The translations under genes were made by a program, and so were the position numbers. This document shows positions 45,823 to 55,342 of a stretch of DNA of 64,000 nt, in pieces. Within the stretch, counting starts at the first letter, position 1; each line of letters opens with the position of its first letter. Source of the stretch: Prevotella sp902465605 (lineage in GTDB: Bacteria; Bacteroidota; Bacteroidia; Bacteroidales; Bacteroidaceae). A model generated the notes under the pieces. It did no database searches. It was given only the letters and a program-made list of their open reading frames with translations, and was not told the DNA's origin. The DNA lies in contig CABQNT010000001.1 of the NCBI GenBank assembly GCA_902465605.1, positions 248,001-312,000 on the forward strand, written 5' to 3'.

Positions 45823-48051
45823 ATGAGCAAAATTATTTTATCCTGCATCCTGTTGGGGATGACTTGTATGGCCAAGGCACAATCGTTGCCCGTGTATCTT
45901 GATCCAACCAAAAACGTGGAAGAACGCATTGAAGATGCATTGCAACGCATGACGCTGGCCGAAAAGATTAGAGTGATTCACGCACAAAGCAAATTTTCGT
46001 CGGCAGGCGTACCTCGTTTGGGGTTTCCTGACTTTTGGACAGACGATGGTCCTCATGGTGTCAGGCCAGACGTGTTGTGGGATGAGTGGGAACAGGCTGG
46101 GCAAACCAACGACTCGTGTGTGGCCTTTCCGGCGCTGACCTGTCTGACTGCTTCCTGGAATCCACAGTTGGGCATGCTCTATGGACAGAGTTTAGGCGAG
46201 GAAGCCCGCTATAGAGGGAAGAACATGATACTCGGTCCTGGCGTGAATATCAACCGCACTCCGCTGAATGGACGCAACTTTGAGTACATGGGCGAAGACC
46301 CATTTCTGGCCTCCCGCATGGTGGTTCCTTATGTTCAGGGACTGCAATCAATTGGTGTGGCAGCCTGTGTGAAGCACTATGCCCTGAACAACGACGAGGA
46401 ATACCGGCATCAGGTCAACGTCGTTGTGGACGACAGAGCCTTGCATGAGATTTACCTTCCCGCCTTCAAAGCCGCCGTGCAGGAAGGAAAAGCATGGGGA
46501 ATCATGGGGGCATACAACCTGTATAAGAATCAGCACAACTGCCACAACCAATATCTGCTCAACGACATCCTCAAGCGCGATTGGGGATTTGACGGTGTAG
46601 TGGTGAGCGATTGGGGCGGTGCGCACAATACCGAACAAGCCATTAAGAACGGACTTGACATGGAATTTGGCACCTGGACCGATGGACTCACCATGGGAGC
46701 CACCAATGCTTACGACAATTATTACCTGGCAAAACCTTATTTGAAGTTGATTCAAGATGGAAAGTTCACGACCCGCGAGCTGGATGAAAAGGTGCGCAGG
46801 GTGCTGCGTTTGTTTTATCGTACAACGATGAATCAAACGTACAAGCAGGGTTTCTTGTGCTCTGACGCTCACTATGAGGCAGCCCAGAAGATTGCAGAAG
46901 AAGGCATCGTGCTGTTGAAAAACCAAGGAAACGTGCTGCCCATTGAACTGCGTCAGGCCAAACGGGTGCTTGTGGTGGGCGAGAACGCCATTAAGATGAT
47001 GACCGTTGGCGGCGGAAGCTCGTCCTTGAAAGTGCAACGCGAGATTTCTCCGCTCGATGGACTGAAGGCAAGATTGGCAGGAAAAGTTACCGTAGACTAT
47101 GCCCGAGGCTATGTGGGTGATGTCACTGGCAATTACAATGGCGTAACAACGGGACAGGACTTGTCCGAAAAGAGGTCGGCTGACGAGCTGATTGCCGAAG
47201 CGGTTTCCAAGGCTAAAGAGGCCGACTATGTGATATTCTTCGGTGGTTTGAACAAGAGCGACTATCAAGATTGTGAGGGACACGACCGCAAATCATACGG
47301 TTTGCCCTACCAACAAGACCGCGTCATCACCGCCTTGGCCAAGGTCAACAAAAACTTTATCTATGTCAATATTTCTGGTAATGCCGTTGAAATGCCGTGG
47401 GTGAAGCAGGTTCCGGCCATCGTGCAGGGCTGGTTTATCGGCTCACAGGCCGGTGTGGCATTGGCTTCTGTACTCGTGGGCGATGCCAATCCGTCGGGCA
47501 AACTGCCATACACCTGGTTCAAGACCTTGAACGACGTGCCAGCTCACCGACTGAACAGCTATCCCGGAACGTGGCGTGCCGACAAGAAGGTGATAGACGA
47601 AACCTACAAGGAAGGCATTTTCGTGGGCTACAGGTGGGTTGACAAGGATAAGACGAAGCCGCTCTTCGCCTTCGGACATGGGCTGAGCTACACCTCCTTT
47701 GACCTTTCAAATTTGCGCTTGAGTCAGAAGAAGATAACGGAAAACGACCAACTCACAGCCACCGTCACGGTGAAGAATACGGGCCGACGCGCAGGCGCTG
47801 AGGTGGTTCAGCTATATGTCAGCGACCTGAAATCGTCGTTGCCTCGCCCCAAAAAGGAACTCAAAGGCTTCAAGAAGGTATATCTCGCTCCAGGAGAAAC
47901 CAAGGATGTTGACATCACCATCGACCGTTCTGCCTTGAGTTTCTATCATGACAAGCAACAAAAGTGGGTGGCCGAGCCAGGAGATTTCGAGGTATTGGTG
48001 GGCAACGCTTCCGACCATCTTCCGCTCAAAGCCAAGTTTACATTAAAGTAA
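45823..48051 (+). CDS. Secreted GH3 beta-glycosidase
   Basis: A 742-aa exported glycoside hydrolase, probably beta-glucosidase or beta-xylosidase. Start at 45823 gives a proper signal peptide (MSKIILSCILLGMTCMAKAQ) rather than the longer 45769 start. The catalytic nucleophile Asp lies in GVVVSDWGGAHN (~residue 263); other GH3 marks are NINRTPLNGRNFEYMGEDP and VKHYALNNDEEYRHQ. A GH3 C-terminal domain and a fibronectin III-like end (GRRAGAEVVQLYVSDL) follow. Works in the periplasm. Confidence 0.92.
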   Translation: MSKIILSCILLGMTCMAKAQSLPVYLDPTKNVEERIEDALQRMTLAEKIRVIHAQSKFSSAGVPRLGFPDFWTDDGPHGVRPDVLWDEWEQAGQTNDSCVAFPALTCLTASWNPQLGMLYGQSLGEEARYRGKNMILGPGVNINRTPLNGRNFEYMGEDPFLASRMVVPYVQGLQSIGVAACVKHYALNNDEEYRHQVNVVVDDRALHEIYLPAFKAAVQEGKAWGIMGAYNLYKNQHNCHNQYLLNDILKRDWGFDGVVVSDWGGAHNTEQAIKNGLDMEFGTWTDGLTMGATNAYDNYYLAKPYLKLIQDGKFTTRELDEKVRRVLRLFYRTTMNQTYKQGFLCSDAHYEAAQKIAEEGIVLLKNQGNVLPIELRQAKRVLVVGENAIKMMTVGGGSSSLKVQREISPLDGLKARLAGKVTVDYARGYVGDVTGNYNGVTTGQDLSEKRSADELIAEAVSKAKEADYVIFFGGLNKSDYQDCEGHDRKSYGLPYQQDRVITALAKVNKNFIYVNISGNAVEMPWVKQVPAIVQGWFIGSQAGVALASVLVGDANPSGKLPYTWFKTLNDVPAHRLNSYPGTWRADKKVIDETYKEGIFVGYRWVDKDKTKPLFAFGHGLSYTSFDLSNLRLSQKKITENDQLTATVTVKNTGRRAGAEVVQLYVSDLKSSLPRPKKELKGFKKVYLAPGETKDVDITIDRSALSFYHDKQQKWVAEPGDFEVLVGNASDHLPLKAKFTLK

Positions 48052-48170
48052 AGCCGCCTCGATGTTGATGATTGACATCAACGGAAACGGTTTTTGAATC
48101 AAGCAGATTACGTCACAGCAATTCAAACTCATTGGTTTGCTCTGGGCTCATACTGTTGTAAACAATAAAT

Positions 48171-48208
48171 CCTCCACGTTCACCTCCATGGAAACGTGGA
48201 GGATTTTT
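48171..48208 (+). terminator. Terminator after the GH3 gene
   Basis: CCTCCACGTT (48171-48180) / AACGTGGAGG (48193-48202) followed by ATTTTTG. Confidence 0.8.
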
Positions 48209-48423
48209 GTTTGGGCACGGTACTCCAGTACCCTGAAAATCAGCGGATGGCGGAACGGAATTAAATAGATATCAATTAACGGGAAGTAAGATAAAACGTT
48301 GACTTTTTTTACCAAATATCGCCCTTAAAACGGCACATGTAAATGTTCAATCTAGAAAAAATCAATAGGCAAGCAGGCGGCAAATAAGTGAAAACAGGGC
48401 AAGAACAATCAAATTTTACCCCC

Positions 48424-48524
48424 AAAAGCAGCACTTTTCGTGCTTAAAAGCATCATTTTGGTGGACTATCTGCATGCTTTAGACGGTTAAAAGCATGCAT
48501 ATTTCATCCTTAAAGCAATGCTTT
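48424..48524. repeat. Cluster of AAAGCA/TGCTTT palindromes
   Basis: TGCATGCTTT (48471-48480) / AAAGCATGCA (48490-48499) is a perfect 10-bp inverted repeat; AAAGCAATGCTTT (48512-48524) is another; further AAAAGCA copies lie at 48424-48451. No ORF. Possibly a regulator array before asnA. The remainder of 48209-48790 shows nothing else I can name. Confidence 0.45.
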
Positions 48525-48790
48525 TGGCTAAAAAACACTTGAATAATACACAGGTTGTGCTGTATGGTAAATGTAAATGATTGATTGTTAGTGAGATATA
48601 ATGTTTGCCCATTTTGGCCGAATTTGCGACCATGATACTGATTGGTTGAGAATAAACGAAATATGGAACGGTTGGATGTCAAGAAAAATCATTCGCGACA
48701 ATCATCGTGACCCTCATCCTCTTGGTGTGTGCAAATAGTCATTAAAAATGCGTAAATTGTATCTTTTTGTGTTATTGTTGTCCTGAATAC

Positions 48791-48821
48791 TTGTGTATGA
48801 TTGATATAACGTCTATCTTTG
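48791..48821 (+). promoter_or_regulatory. asnA promoter
   Basis: TTG (48791-48793), 20 bp, TATCTTTG (48814-48821); 62 bp before the start codon. Confidence 0.75.
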
Positions 48822-48882
48822 CAGACACGTCAGCAATCAAGAAGTGGCGTGCCAAACCGAATATGATGTTTTAAAAAATACA

Positions 48883-49923
48883 ATGATGAGTAAATTAATA
48901 AAACCGTCCCACTACCATGCTTTATTGGACATGAAGCAGACAGAGCGGGGCATTAAACAGATAAAAGATTTTTTTCAACAAAACCTTTCCACCGAATTGC
49001 GACTGCGTCGCGTCACTGCCCCCTTGTTCGTTCTCAAGGGACTGGGCATCAACGACGACCTCAATGGGGTGGAGCGGCCGGTTAGTTTTCCCATCAAGGA
49101 TCTGGGTGACGCTGAAGCAGAGGTAGTACACTCGTTGGCTAAGTGGAAAAGACTGACGCTGGCTGAGTACAATATTCAGCCTGGCCATGGCATCTACACC
49201 GACATGAACGCCATCAGAGCCGACGAGGAGCTGGACAACCTGCATTCGTTGTACGTCGATCAGTGGGACTGGGAGGCGGTCATTACCCCCGAACAACGCA
49301 CGCTCTCGTTCCTTAAAAATGTGGTTGAGCGCATATATGCCGCGCTGCTTCGCACCGAATACCTCACTTGCGAGACCTACCCACAGCTCAAACCTTTCCT
49401 CCCCGAGCAAATTCACTTCATCCATAGCGAGGACTTGCTGCAGCAATATCCCAACCTTTCACCCAAAGAGCGTGAAGATGCCATCTGTGAAAAGTATGGC
49501 GCAGTGTTTATCATTGGCATCGGAAGCACGCTCAGCAACGGCGAGAAACACGACGGGCGCGCTCCTGACTACGACGATTGGTCCACCGTGACCGATGGCG
49601 GTCAGGCGGGACTCAATGGTGACATCCTCATCTGGTACCCCGTGTTGGAGCGGTCTATCGAACTCTCTTCCATGGGAATTCGCGTGGATAAGGAAAGTCT
49701 GCTGCGACAGCTACGGCTTTCGGGGCAGAATGAGCGGCAGAAACTTTACTTCCACCAGCAGTTGCTCAACGACAAGTTGCCATTGAGTATTGGCGGCGGC
49801 ATTGGGCAAAGCCGGTTGTGCATGGTGCTTTTACAGAAAGCCCATATCGGCGAGATTCAGGCCAGCATTTGGCCCGAAGACATGCGCAAGGCGTGTGATA
49901 AGTTGGACATGCGGCTCATTTAG
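48883..49923 (+). CDS. asnA: Aspartate-ammonia ligase
   Basis: A 346-aa ammonia-dependent asparagine synthetase, a class II aaRS-like enzyme. Motifs LRLRRVTAPLFVLKG, RPVSFPIKDLGD, the GHGIYTDMNAIRADE strand-turn and GGGIGQSRLCMVLL are typical. Start at the tandem ATG 48883/48886 matches the family N-terminus (MSKLIKPSHYHALLD). Flanked by its own promoter and a strong terminator, hence a single-gene unit. Confidence 0.95.
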   Translation: MMSKLIKPSHYHALLDMKQTERGIKQIKDFFQQNLSTELRLRRVTAPLFVLKGLGINDDLNGVERPVSFPIKDLGDAEAEVVHSLAKWKRLTLAEYNIQPGHGIYTDMNAIRADEELDNLHSLYVDQWDWEAVITPEQRTLSFLKNVVERIYAALLRTEYLTCETYPQLKPFLPEQIHFIHSEDLLQQYPNLSPKEREDAICEKYGAVFIIGIGSTLSNGEKHDGRAPDYDDWSTVTDGGQAGLNGDILIWYPVLERSIELSSMGIRVDKESLLRQLRLSGQNERQKLYFHQQLLNDKLPLSIGGGIGQSRLCMVLLQKAHIGEIQASIWPEDMRKACDKLDMRLI

Positions 49924-49964
49924 CAGTCCGCCAGTTGGGCTGCCCTACAGACATGGATAAATGA

Positions 49965-50001
49965 AAAAAGCCAGCCATCGATCGTCGATGGCTGGCTTTT
50001 T
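49965..50001. terminator. Bidirectional terminator between asnA and the patatin gene
   Basis: 17-bp perfect stem AAAAAGCCAGCCATCGA / TCGATGGCTGGCTTTTT, with three-base loop. Serves both converging genes. Confidence 0.92.
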
Positions 50002-50015
50002 AAATCGTACCTCAC

Positions 50016-52238
50016 TTAGAAAACAAATCCAAGATTGATGTAGTAATTGGGTGTCTTGGTCTTACTCGACCATCCTATCGAGCCTCCAATCGGCCCCAAC
50101 ACACTGTTATAGTAGTAAGCTGCCTGACAACCAATCTTTGGACCATGGTCAAACAGGTCATCGAACTTGTCGTTTGACAGGTAACCTGATATCTTTGCGA
50201 TGACATAGTTGTTGTCTAAGATGCGCTGCTGAAGCCTAAGTTGTGCCGCTACAAACTTATCTTTCACTTGTTCCACGTAGGCCACGCCGGCAAAAGACAT
50301 GTGCTGACTGTCAGAAAAGTAGTGAAACTGGTCGCCCCCGATGATGTTTTGCAAGACGTATGGTGCATTGGTACCCTCAATCAGTCGGCCATAAAGCATC
50401 GGTTGCAGTGTGAGCCTATTGTTCAGTGGGAACGAGATGCGCCACATGGCGTTCACGATACTGAATCCAGAATGGTCGTCATAGCCCACGAAATTGTCGG
50501 TGTAATACCCGTAACCCGCCTCAAAATTGGCTCCCTTGGATGGAAAATTCCAATGGTTTTCCGAGTTGAAGGTTATCTCGCCCTGGTAACTAATGAGGTG
50601 CAGGTTCTTCAAATCGGTATTCCACCGCCCGCGTTTTACATCCTGCAGTACGGCATCGTGGTGATAAAAGTCATAGCGTCCACCCAGGCGAAAGTTGAAG
50701 TTGCGGATGTTGAAGTCGAACGGAACCACTCTCACGGTGTGCTGGTTGTAAATCAGGTTGACGTCTCTTGTTCCCTCGCTATAGATGTTGATGTCCTGAT
50801 GACGGAATTGATAGGATACGTTAACTTTTCCCCAGGAGCTGGGATACAGTGCAAAGTCGGCTTTGGCCATGGTGCGTTTGCCCAGTCGCAGGGTAAAGTT
50901 GGCTGCCATGGGAATGGCCTTGCTTCGCACAAACAGCCCCAGGTTGGCCTGTAAGGCCACCAGCTCTTCCGTATCAAATCGCAGTCCCAGACTTGCTTTG
51001 GCGTCTTTCTGTCCCTTGGAGGCGATGTGCAGACGCTCGCCATTTTCCATTGGCGTGATGTAGCAGTCGGCATCGTTGTAGTACAGGTCGGCGCGCATCG
51101 TGTTGGCTATCTGGTCTAATAGGTTCACTTGTATGCTGTCACGCTTGTTCAGCTTGAACTTGTGTGCGATGTATCTTTGATCAGCTTTGTCGACATCCTC
51201 GTACACTATGTCGGCTATTTTCACCTTGTCGGGCTGGATCTCAACCTTGTTCTTGACCAGGTGTTCAGGTTTCTGTCCGGGTGCGATGCCCAATTCTTTT
51301 CTCAATTTCTCCAGCTTTGGCCATTGTTTCATGGCCGCCTCCTCGCCTCGCCTGATTAGGGTGTCGATGGCGGCGGTTGAGAATGAGGCCGCACCATAGC
51401 CTTTCGTATCGGTGCTGATGAGGATATCCGTCTTGGCAATGTTTTCATCATACTTATTCTTACAGTTGATGTCAACAATCTGTCCAATCACGCTGGCACC
51501 CTTGTCGAAGTCGCTTGCCGTCTTTGGAGGCTCTTGGACGGTGACGCCAATCACGATGTCGGCTCCCATCTTGCGGGCGATGTCTGCCGGGTAGTTGTTG
51601 CGCAGTCCACCGTCAACCAACACCATGTCACCCTTCCTGATGGGCGTGAATGCCCCTGGGATGGACATGCTGGCGCGCATGGCCTCGGTGAGTGAACCTC
51701 GGTGGAAAACGTATTCGGTATTGTCTATGATGTTCGTGGCAACGCAGGCAAAGGGAATGGGCAGGTCGTTGAAATCAATGGAGTCGCGGTAGTTGAAGGC
51801 CAGCCGGGCAAACAGCTTTGAAAGATTCTTCCCTTGTATCAGACCTCCCTGACGTGTGCGCCTGTTTTTGCCAAGCCTGATGTCACGGCTCAGCATATAA
51901 GTATTTTCTTTTTTCCTTTTGTTCAGGTTGAGGTTTCTCACGTCAACCTTGTCCGACAGTACGAGCGACCAGTCTTGCAGCCTGACGATAGAGTCCATGC
52001 AATGTGCATCGTAGCCTATGCAGTACAGCCCACCGATGATGCTTCCCATGGATGTTCCCGTTACAATGTCCACTGGGATGCCTGCTTCTTCTATCACTTT
52101 CAGGGCCCCGATGTGCGCCATGCCTTTGGCTCCGCCGCCACTCAGCACCACAGCCACCTTCTTGCGGGCGTGGTGTGTCTGGGCCTGTGCTGACAGACCG
52201 AAGAAGAGCAGCATACAGAGAATTAGTGTTTTCCTCAT
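50016..52238 (-). CDS. Patatin-like phospholipase fused to a BamA/surface-antigen barrel
   Basis: A 740-aa exported protein with a signal peptide (MRKTLILCMLLFFGLSAQAQ). Patatin domain ~26-300: oxyanion GGGAKG (34-39), nucleophile Ser in GTSMGS (~62), catalytic Asp in LVDGGLRNNYPAD (~206). A POTRA-like region and a C-terminal 16-strand Omp85-like barrel (ending YYINLGFVF) follow. It resembles the PlpD family of outer-membrane phospholipases, here in the standard fused form. Confidence 0.92.
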   Translation of the reverse strand: MRKTLILCMLLFFGLSAQAQTHHARKKVAVVLSGGGAKGMAHIGALKVIEEAGIPVDIVTGTSMGSIIGGLYCIGYDAHCMDSIVRLQDWSLVLSDKVDVRNLNLNKRKKENTYMLSRDIRLGKNRRTRQGGLIQGKNLSKLFARLAFNYRDSIDFNDLPIPFACVATNIIDNTEYVFHRGSLTEAMRASMSIPGAFTPIRKGDMVLVDGGLRNNYPADIARKMGADIVIGVTVQEPPKTASDFDKGASVIGQIVDINCKNKYDENIAKTDILISTDTKGYGAASFSTAAIDTLIRRGEEAAMKQWPKLEKLRKELGIAPGQKPEHLVKNKVEIQPDKVKIADIVYEDVDKADQRYIAHKFKLNKRDSIQVNLLDQIANTMRADLYYNDADCYITPMENGERLHIASKGQKDAKASLGLRFDTEELVALQANLGLFVRSKAIPMAANFTLRLGKRTMAKADFALYPSSWGKVNVSYQFRHQDINIYSEGTRDVNLIYNQHTVRVVPFDFNIRNFNFRLGGRYDFYHHDAVLQDVKRGRWNTDLKNLHLISYQGEITFNSENHWNFPSKGANFEAGYGYYTDNFVGYDDHSGFSIVNAMWRISFPLNNRLTLQPMLYGRLIEGTNAPYVLQNIIGGDQFHYFSDSQHMSFAGVAYVEQVKDKFVAAQLRLQQRILDNNYVIAKISGYLSNDKFDDLFDHGPKIGCQAAYYYNSVLGPIGGSIGWSSKTKTPNYYINLGFVF

Positions 52239-52259
52239 AGCTGTATATATTTGTGTTAT

Positions 52260-52718
52260 TTAATGGTTCGCAAAGCGTTGCTCGGCCAGGGCTTCGTACT
52301 TGGTTCCTGGTTGGCCATAGTTGGCGTAGGGATAGATGCTGATGCCGCCACGAGGCGTGAAGAGGCCGGTTACCTCAATGTATTTGGGTTGCATCAGCTT
52401 GATGAGGTCTTTCATGATGATGTTCACGCAGTCTTCATGAAAGTCGCCATGGTTGCGAAAAGAGAATAGATACAGCTTCAGACTCTTGCTCTCCACCATG
52501 CGCTCGCCGGGGATGTAGGCGATGCGTATCTCGGCAAAGTCGGGCTGCCCGGTGATGGGACACAGCGATGTGAACTCGGGACAGTTGAACTGTACCCAAT
52601 AATCGTTCATGGGATGCTTGTTCTGAAAGGTTTCCAACACCTCGGGTGCGTAATCCATTTGATACTTGGTTTTCGCTCCCAAAGCCTTCAAACCATCCTC
52701 TTTTCTTGTACTTTCCAT
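52260..52718 (-). CDS. queF: NADPH-dependent 7-cyano-7-deazaguanine reductase
   Basis: A 152-aa unimodular QueF that makes preQ1 for queuosine. Catalytic Cys in EFTSLCPITGQPD, the QueF motif ESKSLKLYLFSFRNHG with the substrate Asp in GDFHEDC. Downstream of the queuosine precursor transporter in one operon, separated by 20 bp. Confidence 0.95.
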   Translation of the reverse strand: MESTRKEDGLKALGAKTKYQMDYAPEVLETFQNKHPMNDYWVQFNCPEFTSLCPITGQPDFAEIRIAYIPGERMVESKSLKLYLFSFRNHGDFHEDCVNIIMKDLIKLMQPKYIEVTGLFTPRGGISIYPYANYGQPGTKYEALAEQRFANH

Positions 52719-52738
52719 AAGCCTATACCTTATTTATA

Positions 52739-53428
52739 TTATATGTTGAAGATGCGCAGCACATTGTAGTCAATCCCTTCATCGTACACGTCTTCACCCT
52801 CGTGTGCCTTCAATGTGTGGACAACACGGATGGTGACGGGCAACACCAGAATCTCGTAAGCAGTCTTGAACAATACCTGCCAGAACATCAAGGGTAAGAT
52901 TGCCGCAGTAGGTATCACCCCGAAAAAGGCCAAGGGGAAAAAGATAAGCGAGTCGACACTCTCACCAAAGACGGTACTCAGGATGGCGCGGGCAGAGAAA
53001 TTCTTCCCTTGTGACGAGATTTTCATCTTGCTCATGACGTAAGCATTGACGAACGAACCGCACAAGAAGGCTATGAATGAGGCAAATGCAATGCGTGGTG
53101 CCAATCCGAAGATGTCGTGGAAGCTCTGTCCAAGTGTCCAATAGCTGGCTCCGGGAATCAAGTCGCACAATGCTGCCATCATCACAAAGAAGAAGTTCAT
53201 GGCAAACCCTGTCCAGATGAGTAAGCGGGCTTTGCGATAACCCCATACCTCACACACGCAGTCGTTGATGATGTACGAGATGGGAAAAACGATGAGGCCG
53301 CCGGTCAACGAGATGGGACCCACGGCGATTTGCTTGGTTTCTAACACGTTTGCCGTAATCAGGCAAACACAAAAAAGGATGCTGAAAAGCATGAATAGCA
53401 CACTAACTTGCTGAGTTTTTTGTTCCAT
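52739..53428 (-). CDS. Queuosine precursor transporter (YhhQ family)
   Basis: A 229-aa inner-membrane protein with six hydrophobic helices (FSILFCVCLITANVLETK at the start). YhhQ marks: GGLIVFPISYIINDCVCEVWG, LPGASYWTLGQSFHDIFGLA-like segment, and ESVDSLIFFPLAFFG. Imports preQ0/preQ1 or queuine; operon with queF supports this. Confidence 0.92.
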   Translation of the reverse strand: MEQKTQQVSVLFMLFSILFCVCLITANVLETKQIAVGPISLTGGLIVFPISYIINDCVCEVWGYRKARLLIWTGFAMNFFFVMMAALCDLIPGASYWTLGQSFHDIFGLAPRIAFASFIAFLCGSFVNAYVMSKMKISSQGKNFSARAILSTVFGESVDSLIFFPLAFFGVIPTAAILPLMFWQVLFKTAYEILVLPVTIRVVHTLKAHEGEDVYDEGIDYNVLRIFNI

Positions 53429-53569
53429 TGTTCTTGTTTTTTAAGAGGTTTATCAAGCACTCTATGATGAATAAAAATGTAATGTCCAAATGTCTTGATG
53501 GCCCAAATCGTCCTTTATCAGACCATCATCTGGTTCATTTGGAAACACTGAATTGTTGTTGAATTTTTG

Positions 53570-53577
53570 CAAAGTTA
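53570..53577 (-). promoter_or_regulatory. -7 element of the queuosine operon
   Basis: TAACTTTG on the minus strand, about 140 bp before the transporter start. No clear -33. I see no preQ1 riboswitch fold in the leader. Confidence 0.5.
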
Positions 53578-53620
53578 CATAATTTTACCGATATCGAGCC
53601 GTTTTTAAAGAAAAAACGAT

Positions 53621-53628
53621 TATTTTTG
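53621..53628 (+). promoter_or_regulatory. -7 element of the thioredoxin-like gene
   Basis: TATTTTTG on the plus strand, 28 bp before the start codon, divergent from the queuosine promoter. Confidence 0.5.
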
Positions 53629-53656
53629 CCTCAAATAAACAATAGTATAAAACACA

Positions 53657-54742
53657 ATGAAAAAGTATTTATTCACAGCAGCAGTTGCCCTGTTGGGCAC
53701 TGCCATGCAAGCCCAAAATGCGGAATATGTCATTACCGGTACTGCTCCGGCAGACGCAAAGATGGTTTATTATTACGACAATGGACAGTTCAGGAAAACT
53801 GACAGCGCAACAGTCAGCAACGGTAAATTTCAGCTCAATGGAACAAAACCGCTGAACACCTTCATCACTGTGGCAACCGATGCAAGCCATAGCATCACCG
53901 TCATCAACGACCGCACACCCATCACGGTAAACTTGAACAACCAGGGCGTCACTGGATCGGCACAGAATGTGCAGTTCGTTGCCTTGCAAAAGCAACAGAG
54001 TAAACAGGATGAGAAAATGATGGACATCTACAAGAAATATCAAGAGATAGCCGCAGACATGACCATTGAGGGGCAAACCAAGAAGGCTACGCTCGAGAAA
54101 CAGATGGAACAACTGCAGGAACAACAGGTGCAAGACATCTTGAAGTTCACCAATACACACAAAAACAGTGTGGCTCCGGCATACTTCTTGGGACAGATGT
54201 TTTATTCGCTGCCATACAACGACCTGGTATCAATCCTCGACAATACCTGCGCTTATTACACCCATCCCATGATGGAAGGCGCTAAACGACAGCTCGTTTC
54301 GCTGGGTAAGCGTCGGCCGGGCTTGCAATTTACCGATCTGGCTATGCACGATACACAGGGAAAACCTGCCAAACTGAGCCAATGGGTGGGCAAGGACAAC
54401 TATGTATTGGTTGACTTTTGGGCAAGCTGGTGTGGCCCATGCCGACAAGAGATGCCTAACGTGGTGGATGCTTACAAGCGTTATCATGAGGCAAAGGGAT
54501 TCGACGTGGTGGGCGTGTCGTTCGACTCAAAGGCTGATGCTTGGAAGAAAGGCATCGCTGACTTGCAACTACCTTGGCACAACATCTCTGACTTGAAAGG
54601 CTGGAAGTGTGCTGCCGCTGAGATATATGGCGTCAATTCCATTCCGTCGAACATCTTGGTAGATCCAGCTGGACAAATTGTTGCGCACGACTTGCGTGGT
54701 ACCAAACTGGCCGACAAGTTGAAAGAAATCTTCGGATACTAA
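53657..54742 (+). CDS. TlpA-like periplasmic thiol-disulfide protein with DUF4369
   Basis: A 361-aa exported protein: signal peptide (MKKYLFTAAVALLGTAMQAQ), an N-terminal DUF4369-type beta domain (~22-105), a helical linker (KKYQEIAADMTIEGQTKK), and a TlpA/ResA thioredoxin domain with redox motif DFWASWCGPCRQEMP (~residue 258) and cis-Pro in VNSIPSNILVDP. Works in periplasmic thiol reduction. Confidence 0.9.
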   Translation: MKKYLFTAAVALLGTAMQAQNAEYVITGTAPADAKMVYYYDNGQFRKTDSATVSNGKFQLNGTKPLNTFITVATDASHSITVINDRTPITVNLNNQGVTGSAQNVQFVALQKQQSKQDEKMMDIYKKYQEIAADMTIEGQTKKATLEKQMEQLQEQQVQDILKFTNTHKNSVAPAYFLGQMFYSLPYNDLVSILDNTCAYYTHPMMEGAKRQLVSLGKRRPGLQFTDLAMHDTQGKPAKLSQWVGKDNYVLVDFWASWCGPCRQEMPNVVDAYKRYHEAKGFDVVGVSFDSKADAWKKGIADLQLPWHNISDLKGWKCAAAEIYGVNSIPSNILVDPAGQIVAHDLRGTKLADKLKEIFGY

Positions 54743-55342
54743 GTTTTTTTCGAACACACTCGGGACAGACTCAATGCCAATCAGAGGCAGAGGTCTCCCG
54801 ATATCATTGGCTTTGACCACCCAGACGCATTCGACTGGGAACCGTTTGTCAGGCAGGAGTGCCCGTTAAGCGAGGTCAAGGCCATTGAGCAGTCCAACTT
54901 TCTTATATAAAGTGCAATGGTCTGCTGGAGTTAATTCGTGCAGCGTGCAAAACTATGTCATCATCATGATTGTTATGCCATTGCTTACCAAACGTCTTGC
55001 CGACGTGAGGATTTCGTAATCAAAAACTTTAAGGGCGTTGATACCTACTGCATGTATGCTGAACGGCTGGTGATCACCGTGCTGGATTCAGTGTAGCAGA
55101 TGTTGCCCACCTCCTTTTCATACAAAATCAGGACTTTTCTAAATATCTTTGGTTATAAAATAAGTTTTTCATTGTCTAACCATTTAGGCAATGAATACAA
55201 TCGTTCGTACACACATGATGTCGTGTAACGATGGATATCCGATACTGTGACGCAAATTATAAACCTTTTGATCTGAAAATAACTAACCTAATTTTAGTAT
55301 TAATAATACTCACATTACTTAACGAAAAACAAGTTTAATGAC
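54743..55342. pseudogene. 600-bp gap with probable decayed gene fragments
   Basis: A plus-strand frame at about 54768-54910 reads protein-like: DIIGFDHPDAFDWEPFV, then EVKAIEQSNFLI and a stop. A second short frame near 55018-55098 reads KNFKGVDTYCMYAERLVITV. Neither has a start nor a family I recognise. The last ~150 bp are A/T-rich leader of the next operon without a clear TAnnTTTG box. Confidence 0.3.

Noticed and set aside
46348..47283. 311-codon minus-strand frame under the GH3 gene
   Set aside because: Complement of a clear GH3 catalytic domain; composition rich in His/Val/Leu as typical for shadows.
53429..53570. preQ1 riboswitch before the queuosine transporter
   Set aside because: No preQ1-I/II stem-loop with the conserved A-rich tail could be drawn in the leader.
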